A stretch of 23,361 nucleotides of DNA from Beroe ovata (lineage: Eukaryota; Ctenophora; Nuda; Beroida; Beroidae), in assembly GCA_946803715.1 (NCBI GenBank), contig CAMPET010000311.1, positions 1-23,361 on the forward strand, read 5' to 3'. Under the pieces are notes generated by a model. It had not been told where the DNA came from, did no database searches, and saw only the letters and a program-made list of their open reading frames with translations. The position numbers and the translations under genes were made by a program. Below, one piece after another: positions 1 to 8,487 of this stretch. How positions within the stretch are numbered: position 1 is the stretch's first letter; each line of letters opens with the position of its first letter.

Positions 1-416
1 ACCCCTGGAAATCCAAATAATGCCCATACTAATGATCGATATGTCTTATGTTTGAACACACTATACTCGTCAGTATTATAATCATCTATGAGTGTGTTAC
101 TTCTTGCCACACATTTTATCAATCAAGCAGCAGATGATTTGCACCTTTGTAACACAGTTCAATGCATTTTATCTAGCCTCAAATCGTACCCCCAATCGTA
201 CCCCTGCAAACCAATCACATCCCCAATCTTGCAGTTCATACTTTATTGTCTATACCCACTTATTATGGACTGAAATTAGGTATTTCCGCAGGTGTTCTAA
301 TTCTGGCTCTAGATATTCCACTGACACGCAACACACACTCTTTTAAGGTTTATCCCTCACTCCCTCTTTTTTATGGTTTTCGTGTTCCCGCCGTACATTT
401 AGGAACTCATCGGTCA
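1..416. other. AT-rich non-coding stretch
   Basis: No convincing gene is seen. The short open frames here are under 90 codons, overlap each other in different frames and have no recognisable domain. There is a small pyrimidine-rich patch (about 345-390) but no clear promoter or RNA gene. Confidence 0.5.
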
Positions 417-732
417 TCCTACTTTAAATAGGTACATACACGAGTTCAATGATATACATGCCTACAATTGCATATTCATCAGGCTCATTGATGAACACCG
501 TAAATCAATCAAAGAGCGGTCCTATGTACCCCCCAAATGTCATTCACCCCACTTGGGTCATGTGTTTGGGGATTTGTCTGTATATTCGTCTGTATGCGCG
601 CGTGTTTGTACATCCACACGTGCCAGTGTTCCAATTGTGTAATAATTCTGGCTTCAGTTGGCTTTATGAAACATATATAATTCAATAACATGACGAGGTT
701 ACGCCTGTGTTTGTGCGCAATGCGCATATGAT
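417..732 (+). repeat. Interspersed direct repeat, copy 1
   Basis: This stretch matches 1485-1801 over almost its full length in the same orientation, with a handful of substitutions and one 7-nt indel near 470. It is cut on the right by the N at 733. A short minus-strand frame stays open in both copies, but it has no domain and is probably not coding. The family could not be identified; a solo LTR or a non-autonomous element fragment are both possible. No TG...CA or clear inverted termini were seen. Confidence 0.8.
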
Positions 733-733
733 N

Positions 734-1220
734 CCTCGTTATATGCAACGTCTCGCTGTACGTCATGTTTTGTATATTTCGAAATAGCGTTGCTATCGGG
801 GTTTCAATCGTTGACGGTTTTTTCAGTACCTAGTAATTTTGTGTACTAGCGCGCGCGTATGGTAATTTTTGGCTCGATAACATGCATATATTCTCTGTTG
901 CTGGTCAATGGTCATTGTATAGTTCGTGATACCATATTTCATTAGTTCAGTTGTTTCATTGCATGATTCAATTTTGAATACTGTACAAGTAAAGGTCAAC
1001 AATTCATCAATTGACGTCAATATTTTGTTGCCAATCTATTATAGTTTGCAGGCTAACAACTTCAGTTGTCATTATCATATCATGCATATGTAGTATGGGA
1101 ATTATCCAAGTCATCTGTGAAAAAAATTCTACCAAAGGTTTTATTGCTTGAATCGACTCTACTAGTCCCCCAGAGTCACCAAAAAAAGTTTTCAAACTCA
1201 GATCCTTGGGCATAACTCAG
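734..1220. other. Non-coding stretch between repeats
   Basis: AT-rich with no convincing coding frame. A perfect 10-bp palindrome containing TGACGTCA (a CRE-like octamer) lies at 1011-1020, but no TATA box or exon next to it supports a promoter. Confidence 0.45.
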
Positions 1221-1484
1221 GGTGGCCACGCCCATTTTGGACCGTGGGAATTTTCTATCAAAAATTGTATAATCGCAATTTTTATGGAAAATGGACTTCT
1301 TATACTCTATTTTGACCTTTTTTGACCGCAGAAAACGAATAAAAGTGGTCCTGAAATGATTAGGGCATCCGTTTACGGGTTATGGCCACGCCCATATTGG
1401 ACCGTGGGAAATTTTGAGCAAAATCTCTACCACTGAAAATTATATGGACTCTGGACTTCTTATACTCTATTCCTACCTTTTTTN
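1221..1484 (+). repeat. Two units of a 160-bp tandem repeat
   Basis: The block beginning GGCCACGCCCA at 1224 recurs at 1384, and the pyrimidine-rich block starting CTTATACTCTATT near 1299 recurs near 1459, so the period is 160 bp. The second unit ends in the N at 1484, so the array may be longer than shown. It looks like a satellite or a dispersed element with internal tandem units. Confidence 0.7.
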
Positions 1485-1801
1485 TCCTGCTTTGAATACA
1501 TACACGAGTTCAATGATATACATGGCTCATGCTTACAATTGCATATTCATCAGGCTCATTGATGAACACTTTAAATCAATCAAAGAGCGGTCCTATGTAC
1601 CCCCCAAATGTCATTTACCCCACTTAGGTCATGTGTTTTGGGATTTGTCTGTATATTCGTCTGTATGCGCGCGTGTTTGTACATCCACACGTGCCAGTGC
1701 TCCAATTGTGTAATAATTCTGGCTTCAGTTGGCTTTATGAAACATGTATAATTCAATAACATGACGGGGTTACGCCTGTGTTTGTGCGCAATGCGCATAT
1801 G
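1485..1801 (+). repeat. Interspersed direct repeat, copy 2
   Basis: Second copy of the 417-732 repeat, in the same orientation. Its left edge is the N at 1484, and on the right it passes into sequence (from about 1802) not shared with what is visible of copy 1. Differences from copy 1 are scattered single substitutions plus a 7-nt insertion. Confidence 0.8.
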
Positions 1802-2311
1802 ATATATGAAATTCGCTTTTTACGTCATATAAAGATCCCAGATTTCTTTATTTTTGGTGAGAATACGCTTCTGCTGCTGCAGTATTCACTCTCCACATCC
1901 GACCCCCCGGTCTCTGTTCGCAAATTCCTTTTAATTGCATTTCGCTCTAGTGGAGCGTGGAATTCTTTATACATTTGTTATTTGATACAAGGAAACGCTG
2001 CCCGATCGTTTTTATCCGTGAATCAACTCAGTGCTCTACTTGCTGCATGTCGGTCTTTTCCGTACATTTCATTACACTGAACGCAGTTGTAACCTATTAT
2101 ATCACTAGTTTACTTCCTACTACTTCACTACTCCCTATTTATTCGTTCTGAATGTTGTTCCTAGTGTTGCAGTTCCTAACCTGATACTAGGACACATCTG
2201 CCATATTTATGGAGAGAGATGTAACACAATACATTTCATTGCATTATAAACCCTTTGTTTGTATATTATCCTATCTTCTCAGTCATATACCACCGTTCTC
2301 TATTGTATTAC
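1802..2311. other. Non-coding stretch upstream of the 2389 ORF
   Basis: No domain-bearing frame. Several short frames overlap without codon-like character. The region ends in a pyrimidine-rich run, consistent with an intron or upstream flank of the open frame that follows. Confidence 0.45.
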
Positions 2312-2313
2312 AG
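2292..2313 (+). promoter_or_regulatory. Candidate 3' splice acceptor
   Basis: A pyrimidine-rich run (CGTTCTCTATTGTATTACAG) ends in AG at 2312-2313. The sequence after it is open in the same frame as the 2389 ATG, so an exon starting at 2314 could be coding from its first base or carry a short 5' UTR. The frame is also open upstream of the acceptor, but there it encodes an unremarkable hydrophobic, intron-like stretch. Confidence 0.4.
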
Positions 2314-2388
2314 GTTGTTCTCAGCCCTATAGCAGCTATCGTCAATCGTCATGTAGCATCTCCTCCACACACCATATATTGTGTGTCA

Positions 2389-3321
2389 ATGCGGAAGTTT
2401 GTTGCCGCGCTGTTCGGCTGCTGCGCTCCGAGCCGAACACCGAGCCAGTGCTCCTCCCTGGACGGGGGCAAGCCCCGTGACCCGCCAGCCGACCCCCGTG
2501 ATATTGACGAGGGAAGCATCCTCTCCTCGTACGAGTCGTTTGGAGCTCTCCTGTACGGAGCGTCAGTTGTTGCTCCCTCCTCCAGCTGTTTTAGAGTAGC
2601 AGATCACAGTGTCTGTCAGGAGGGAGTGCAGAGCGATATCTGTCATGATCTGGATAAGGTGGGCCACGATGACCTGCCATGTGACAGGAATGATGACGTG
2701 CTGTGCCAGGGAAGTGACTGTCACAGTTCATTGTTGTCAGCGGCAGCACCAGATGTTAAACAATCACACAGTAGTCTTGTGATCAGCGTCATGTCGGAAG
2801 TATCGGTTATCGAGAAGAGATTCTCACGAGACTTCACCAATTGGAGACTGGAGGATGGATCGCCGACTGACGGGAATAACCGGTTCTCTAGGGATGTTTC
2901 GAACTGGTGTTTTAGAGACGAGTCAGCCAGTGATGATGATAGTTCAGGGATGCAAAAGGATGTTGAAACATCATCAAACCACGTTGGAATGTGTGATATG
3001 GTGAATAATTGCACGGCCTCTGATCATCACGAACTAAACGAGATTCCATCAACACCCGTTGATGCATCACCATTGATTGCTGCATCAGATATTGATGTCT
3101 CACATGATGTATCAGTCACTGAAGCTGCGGTCGAATCTGCTGGAATGAAAGATGAATCATCGCCAGATGACTGTGATTCTAATCCTGTAGCCGATAATTC
3201 CAGTATTCCTACCATCTATGTTACAAGTCTTGATAGTGCGTCTCTGTCGAGTAGCGAGACTTCGTCTATTGGGAGCAGTAGCTCCTCAGGGGGCGTCCAT
3301 AATGGGGAGGTAATGAATTAA
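2389..3321 (+). CDS. Unrecognised acidic Ser/Asp-rich protein, possible terminal exon
   Basis: Open frame of 310 codons from the ATG at 2389; the same frame stays open back to 2209. I do not recognise the product. The first residues (MRKFVAALFGCC) are basic and hydrophobic with a Cys pair, which could be a lipid-modified membrane-tethering end; that is inference. The rest is hydrophilic, rich in Ser, Asp and Val. A motif RFSRDxxNWxxxDxSxxD occurs twice in tandem at about residues 143-180, and the C-terminus is a Ser-rich low-complexity run. No catalytic motif is visible. GC content is higher than in the flanks and the frame is unbroken, which argues for a real gene. A splice acceptor at 2313 suggests it is the last exon of a spliced gene. 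An unknown transposon ORF is the main alternative. Its downstream context is lost at the N at 3375. Confidence 0.5.
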   Translation: MRKFVAALFGCCAPSRTPSQCSSLDGGKPRDPPADPRDIDEGSILSSYESFGALLYGASVVAPSSSCFRVADHSVCQEGVQSDICHDLDKVGHDDLPCDRNDDVLCQGSDCHSSLLSAAAPDVKQSHSSLVISVMSEVSVIEKRFSRDFTNWRLEDGSPTDGNNRFSRDVSNWCFRDESASDDDSSGMQKDVETSSNHVGMCDMVNNCTASDHHELNEIPSTPVDASPLIAASDIDVSHDVSVTEAAVESAGMKDESSPDDCDSNPVADNSSIPTIYVTSLDSASLSSSETSSIGSSSSSGGVHNGEVMN

Positions 3322-3375
3322 TCAGGTTAATTAGGTTAAGCATTTGTTAAGACATCACATCTACCATCATGAAAN

Positions 3376-3466
3376 GGGGGCTATTAGAGCCCTAAACGTG
3401 GAGGCGACGAGGATGAATGGAAGGGATCGCCGCTTTGTGGTGGAGGCGGACCGCATCCGCCTCCAG
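3376..3466 (+). pseudogene. Fragment of retroelement accessory ORF, left of the hAT insertion
   Basis: Identical over 91 bp to 15682-15772, inside the accessory ORF downstream of env. The left side is cut by the N at 3375. On the right, homology stops at CTCCAG, where hAT sequence begins, and resumes at 6905 after that element. This is therefore another copy of the accessory ORF interrupted by a transposon; its last codons are at 6905-6966. Confidence 0.9.
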
Positions 3467-3697
3467 TGGTGCAAATCCGTACTTTTCATTGGGGGGTATA
3501 ATTAGTGCTTAGGGGCATATTTTTGACTTTTTCCAAAATTGGAGGGGATGATAGTAAACCATCATAGTAATACACACATTATATCAACGTAATATCCGAT
3601 AGAACGTAAATGATAAAGATGAAATGTTAAGCTATGTCTTATACCTATTACCTACCAGCTACTAGGAGTAGGTACTGTACAGGTTCACAATCGCACT

Positions 3698-6191
3698 CTA
3701 AATAGAACCAAATTTACTGCGTCTACTACTGTTCTTGTTGATAAAATCTTGCAAAATTGAATCAATATCTATGTTTTTGAGCATATCTTTATGAATTGAG
3801 CAAACAAGATTGAAGTTCAGTCTTTTTTGGCCCATCCTATTCCGAAGCCATGTTTTCAACCTCCTAAGAGTCGAAAATGACCGTTCGCATGAAGTAGAAC
3901 TTATAGGACACACCATAAGAATCTTGAGCAATACGAAGACTTGAGGGAAAAGGGTCCTTTCCAGAGTGTCCATTGCTTGATATGCCTTTTTTGCAGAATA
4001 TACTGAATCTGTCGTCGTTTGCTCACGAAATGATTGGATCTGTGAGGAGAGTTGGGCATAGTCTATTTCTGGGTAGCATTTTACAGATCGAGGAACAGCC
4101 CCAGTTTTGAAGATTTGGGCGAGTTCTCTGTAGGAAGAAAGATCAGAATGGGAGCTACAAGAACTGAACCTTTTATTGATTTCTACTGTGATTCTATCAA
4201 TAAACTGGTAGAATTGTATCCTGTAATGCTGTTCTATGCCCGTCGATGCTTCACTACATCCACCACCATATTTAGCTGGTATCTTTCTCTGTCGCGGTTC
4301 CCGCAAAGGCTTCATAATAACACCCTCAATCTCTTCAGGTAGTTGTTTAGCATCCTCAAAGTGGGTGTTGAAATCAGACCCACGGTATCTCTTAATCAAT
4401 TCGTTGACTTTTTCAACAGCGTCCTCAGCAGAATCAAAATCAACGACTTCACTTTGGAGTGTTATTGAGAATTGTTCTAGTAATGCAAATGGTTTCAGTG
4501 CGAGGCTCAGCCCAAGAAAGGTCTCAGCATCACACAAGTTCTTGAAAATTCGCTGTGCTTTTGACTTCGAATCAATTGCCAGATCCCTGGACATAGAGAG
4601 TTTTGAGAATGCCTGTACTAGCAAAGCATAGTTATCAACAGTGGCCTGGACCGGCTTCAATCTACATAACCACCTAGTTGGGCAGAGCGGTCGTAAAGAG
4701 TTCAGGCTGCTTTCAGGATAGTCCAAGTCTTTACAAACTGCCCGTATCTCCTTTCTGACTTTATCGCTCTTTTTGTAGAACTTAGCAAGATCCTGGAGTG
4801 TCATAAGAGCATTGTTCACAAGTGGCGAGGCCTCACAAGCGGCCTGAATCACAAGATTAGCTGCATGGGCGCGGCAATGAAAACGCATCACTAATGGATA
4901 TTCCTTTTTAATCAATGCACCACAACCGTTGTTCTTGCCTTGCATGTTAGCTGCACCGTCGTATGTCTGAGCTCTTGCGTTTTTCATATCAAGGCCAAGT
5001 CTACTCGCAACATCCTTAGCCACTCGAGCAAGTTCTGCACCAGTTGTTGAATCTACAGAGTATAGTCCAATGCAATCCTCGTATACAGTCAGATCCTCAT
5101 CCACATGCCGTAAACAAATTGAAACTTGCTCACTCCCAGTCAAGTCTATGGTCCCGTCCATAATCAATGCAAACTGAACATTCTTCTGAATATTCTTGGC
5201 TATATTTCGTAAGATGGCGTGAGAAAATGATTCACAGAATTCCTGTTGTATGAGCCACGATGTGTAGTTAGTGTTTTGTTTCAGAAAAGCAGCAAGTCCG
5301 TGATCGTCCTCGGCATCATCAGAGAGAAGCTGATATAAGTTACCTTCATTCTCAGGGTTACTCCGCAATGCAAGTCCTTGTCGGAGACAAAACCTGATTC
5401 TTCTCACAATCTTGCGCAGGCACCTCCTTCTCTCACACTGCTTACCTTCTTCCTCCGCATTGAGTTGAATACTCACGCTCTTACCCTTCTGAGCTTTCAG
5501 CACTGAAATGGCATGTTTGTGGCAATCAGAACTCATATGAGAGTTGAATCTTTCCTTGGCTCTTTTCCAATTACAGAAGCCAGTTCGAATGAATGCATCA
5601 TCCGCTTTTTTAGCTAAGTCCATGATCCCCAAACCATAAGCTCGGCTGCATTCAAAGCACAAAACCGCACTGATTGAACTATCATAGGTAAGCCAAGGAT
5701 ACTCTTGAAACCATTTCTGTTGGAACCTGATGTTCTGTAATTTGGTTGTTTTCACCGGAATGATCGATGCAGAGGGGTGATAGGGTTTTTCTGATGTACT
5801 TGTGGGCGTTGATGTCGAAGGTAATGTACAGGGAGACAATGATTCAAGGATACTTTGATCTCGAGCGTCCTGATTCATATCGATTTCGGTGTCAGAGATA
5901 TCTGGATCCTCAGTTTCTGATTCTGATGTAATATCAACAGTTAGAACATCAGACTTGGAAGAAGAACAGTGTCGGACGGAAGAATATGTCTTCGGAAGAA
6001 ATGTCTTCGATATTAGAGTCAGGCTGAGGTGATATAACATCGACGGAATTTGAACTTGAAGATACATCACTGTCAGTGATCTCAGTATCAGTAACGGGAA
6101 CGAAGAAGCTCCGTAGATCAGTCATTTTTGTCCTCTTCTGCAGACGAGATCGTGACTTTCCTTTTGGATCAGGAGGAGGACGTTTTGGCAT
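3698..6191 (-). CDS. hAT transposase (TTF-type zinc finger, DUF4371-like), frameshifted near the N-terminus
   Basis: The main frame (6070 to 3698, 790 codons) has the full hAT layout. A TTF-type zinc finger (C138, C141, H178, H184) is followed by an RNase H-like core with D305 in a LIMDGT motif, D371 in TYDGAANMQG, a CxxH pair (C399/H402) and E729 in the C-terminal SSTSCERSFSTLRRLK dimerisation block. It would bind the element's ends and catalyse cut-and-paste transposition in the nucleus. An ATG at 6191 opens a second frame (to 5949) encoding a Lys/Arg-rich then Ser/Asp-rich start typical of these proteins, but in a different register from the main frame. A small indel, or less likely a short intron, near 5950-6010 separates them. 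No other stop interrupts the core, so the copy is young or was recently active. Confidence 0.88.
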
Positions 6192-6903
6192 TTTTCGTGA
6201 TTTACGTTGGAATGTGATGTACCTATTTCATGAATTTGAATGAAAATTCAGTTTAGCAAGCAATAAGTCACATTAGGTACCTATTTATGCACTACATACG
6301 ACGTGTTAATTGCACTGACCTATAAGTGTCGCAAAATAAGGGATTGAAACTAAAATTTGTACCGTACTACCACAATTTCAACGTTCAAAAAAGTTGGTAC
6401 ACATTGAAAACCTGTGCAAAACAAAATGATCACACGCCGTACACTCACACACTGAACTCATGATTACCAATGTACAGAATGAACAGTTACCAAACAATAC
6501 CATATATGGTGAAATTACAGCGATCAAGAGTTTTTCCCAGGAATTCCATTCTATGTAAGAGTCACGTGATGTATCAAATTATTTCCCAGACTGTTAACCT
6601 TCAGTTATAACAACGTTACAGCTTCATTTGCCATGTGAAAACACAGTTTGTTGCTCCACGCAATTTACGAAATATTGAGTGTCTTGTAGTTTTACTCGAC
6701 AATATAACGTGCGTCTGCACGCACCTCTATTTTCCAGCCACACGACGACGTCGTGACAATGTCTATTTACGCGTGAGACTACTATAGTATGGGAACGGGA
6801 ATTCAGGATAATTACCTGATAGTAGAGATGATTTGAATTTTGGAGGGGATGATATTTGTAATTATTGGGGGGGGATGGCATCAAATTATTGGGGGGGATA
6901 TAT
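6192..6903. other. 5' non-coding part and right terminus of the hAT element
   Basis: No coding frame is supported. This is the upstream region of the minus-strand transposase. It ends with two AATTATT-plus-G-run motifs (about 6860-6898) and ATATAT just before the gap. Confidence 0.6.
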
Positions 6904-6904
6904 N

Positions 6905-6966
6905 TCCAGGCTTGGGCTAGGGAGTTCATACAAAGCATCGAGAACCTCCTGATCATGAGGAGATAG
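6905..6966 (+). pseudogene. Last codons of the interrupted accessory ORF
   Basis: Identical to 15768-15829, including the TAG stop (6964-6966). It continues the fragment at 3376-3466 after the hAT insertion; TCCAG is repeated at the junction. It leads directly into the LTR that follows. Confidence 0.9.
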
Positions 6967-7021
6967 ACAAGATTTTTTTATTATTGTCAGGAGACAATTT
7001 CATTTTTTCTAGGGAGGGCGA

Positions 7022-7345
7022 TGTCCCCGCGAGCGAGATGATATTAGGGCATCTTGACAATATTTTTATTTCATTTTATCTTATTCTAATTTTGGGGAAA
7101 TATTCTAGTTTTGGGGAAATATTTTAGAATAACTTTGTTATTTAGTCTGGGTTACCACCCCGACGCGGGTGTTTAACCCAACGTCAAAATATTTCAGTTT
7201 TCTGGGTTTTAACAGCCGAGGGAGGCACCCTAATATATAGTACAGATTTCCCAGTTTATTATTATTCCCGTTTACCATCAGTATTCCACGTGTCCACATT
7301 TTCTTCCCCCATCCTTACCAAATTAACAACCCCAACCCTCTCACA
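7022..7345 (+). repeat. 3' LTR of the interrupted element copy
   Basis: About 98% similar by eye to 15888-16212, with about five differences including a one-base indel. I set the ends at TGTCCCC and CTCACA because a purine tract (AGGGAGGGCGA) lies just before and homology to the other LTR ends just after. It follows the end of the accessory ORF and is followed by unrelated sequence, not by a primer-binding site, so it is a 3' LTR bordering host DNA. It carries the same nested hairpin (7148-7180) and the doubled TTTTGGGGAAATATT motif. Confidence 0.82.
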
Positions 7346-7581
7346 GTTAGAGGGATTGATTGAGAACGAACGAAACAGTGTGTTGGAAATTCAGAATATA
7401 TCCTCGGTGAGTTATTTTTATAATGCTGAACAGAGACGCTAGGAGGTAATTTAATAAGAAAGATAAAGGAGGGGGGATTGTGGTGATGTTATTTCAAATA
7501 AATCTATCAAATATATTTATCAAATGTCCATCTAAATTGCTCTGTTTCACAATTTTCACGTTGCTAAAGACTAGAACTTTA
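7346..7581. other. Flanking host sequence after the 3' LTR
   Basis: Not related to the element's leader seen at 16213-16334, so probably genomic flank at the insertion site. No gene is seen. It contains a splice-donor-like CGGTGAGT near 7404 and a purine-rich patch near 7460. It ends at the N at 7582. Confidence 0.55.
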
Positions 7582-7582
7582 N

Positions 7583-8446
7583 GAAAAAGGTTCCCAATTT
7601 TCCCTTTTGAAAGCACATGTCGATGATCGTAGTTTACGCCGATTACAGGCCATCGCGTTTACTGACACCCATAAAACCGATGATACTGTTGATCTTACTA
7701 AAGATAGCGTAGTTAAGCTTATCAAGGACGCACTTAGGAAGGAACCTGATGTTCCTGAACGTATATCATTGAAGTTTAAAATCCAGGGCGAATCTGAGAA
7801 TGTTGTAGAGTTTGGGGATGCCATTAGATTGCTTGGACAGAAAATCTACGGGACTAACACCGATACGAACGAAACTGTTATCGAGAGTTTTTGCGCCGGA
7901 TTACGAGATACTGATTTAGCGTCTAAAATGCTGGGTAAAACATTTGAATCTTTAAATGCAGCAATCACGTACGCGGCAGCACGTCGGGAGGCTAGTAATA
8001 TCAAGAAAGTATTGATTCACCAACGTGACGTAGCGTCCACTAAGGCTTGTGACGTCTCATTAATGGCCACAGGAAATACCGATAATCCATCTGCCGCTAA
8101 TGCTGCGGGTCCATCAAGGCCTCAGACTAACCAGAACTCTCGTGTGTGCTATAATTGCAACGAAGTTGGCCACATACAACGCTCGTGCCCGAATTCACGC
8201 CGATCTATGCATAATCGACAGCATCCCACACGATCTGCCAACCAGGCCAGACCACCTCTCGTATGTTACCACTGCAATAAACCGGGGCATATCCGCCGTA
8301 ACTGTTTACAATTGCAAGGTTATTCGGGTAGAGGTGGAAGAGGAATGAGGACAGTGCCTCGTAGCTACACTCCACGACAGAATTTTCAGTCAATGCCAGG
8401 GTTTCTCAGGACAGTTCCAGCTTCTCGAGGCAGAGGAAACATGTAA
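7583..8446 (+). CDS. gag: Gag, copy A (5' partial)
   Basis: The frame is open directly from the gap and corresponds to copy B Gag from about residue 36 to the stop; the in-frame ATG at 7607 is internal, not the true start. The product is the structural polyprotein that forms the particle. It has a helical capsid-like region followed by two CCHC zinc knuckles (CX2CX4HX4C: CYNCNEVGHIQRSC and CYHCNKPGHIRRNC) and an Arg/Gly-rich tail, the RNA-binding nucleocapsid part. It differs from copy B by an Arg-to-Pro change and a silent change. It overlaps the pol frame at its 3' end. Confidence 0.9.
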   Translation, partial: EKGSQFSLLKAHVDDRSLRRLQAIAFTDTHKTDDTVDLTKDSVVKLIKDALRKEPDVPERISLKFKIQGESENVVEFGDAIRLLGQKIYGTNTDTNETVIESFCAGLRDTDLASKMLGKTFESLNAAITYAAARREASNIKKVLIHQRDVASTKACDVSLMATGNTDNPSAANAAGPSRPQTNQNSRVCYNCNEVGHIQRSCPNSRRSMHNRQHPTRSANQARPPLVCYHCNKPGHIRRNCLQLQGYSGRGGRGMRTVPRSYTPRQNFQSMPGFLRTVPASRGRGNM

Positions 8447-8487
8447 ACCTGGCCACTTCTTTTCGGAGCACCCCGGCGTACGTTCCA

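Larger units (their letters stand above)
3464..6903 (-). mobile_element. hAT-superfamily DNA transposon inserted in the accessory ORF
   Basis: Foreign sequence interrupts the accessory ORF between 3466 and 6905. The left end reads CAGTGGTGCAAATCC, which fits the CAGTG-type ends common in hAT elements; the CAG overlaps the target's own CCAG. The right end is hidden by the N at 6904: the last visible bases are a G-run and ATATAT, and the expected inverted end is not seen. TCCAG is present on both sides, compatible with part of the 8-bp target duplication typical of hAT. Subterminal direct repeats of TTGGAGGGGATGATA lie at 3539-3553 and 6840-6854, with G-runs close to both ends. The transposase is on the minus strand. 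Confidence 0.85.

Noticed and set aside
509-766. Minus-strand frame (about 70-85 codons) conserved in both copies of the 417/1485 repeat
   Set aside because: Conservation follows from the DNA copies being near-identical. There is no domain, and the frame is crossed by the gap.
1011-1020. TTGACGTCAA palindrome (CRE-like)
   Set aside because: A single short site without TATA box or exon nearby; chance occurrence is likely.
2389-3321. Same length (311 codons with stop) as the accessory frame 14897-15829
   Set aside because: The proteins show no sequence resemblance, and the accessory frame's true ATG gives a shorter product; coincidence.
4052-4631. Plus-strand frames of 96 and 131 codons
   Set aside because: They are antisense shadows of the hAT transposase with no motif of their own.
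6624-6956. Minus-strand 110-codon frame reading from the hAT end across the gap into the LTR element
   Set aside because: It spans an N and joins two unrelated elements.
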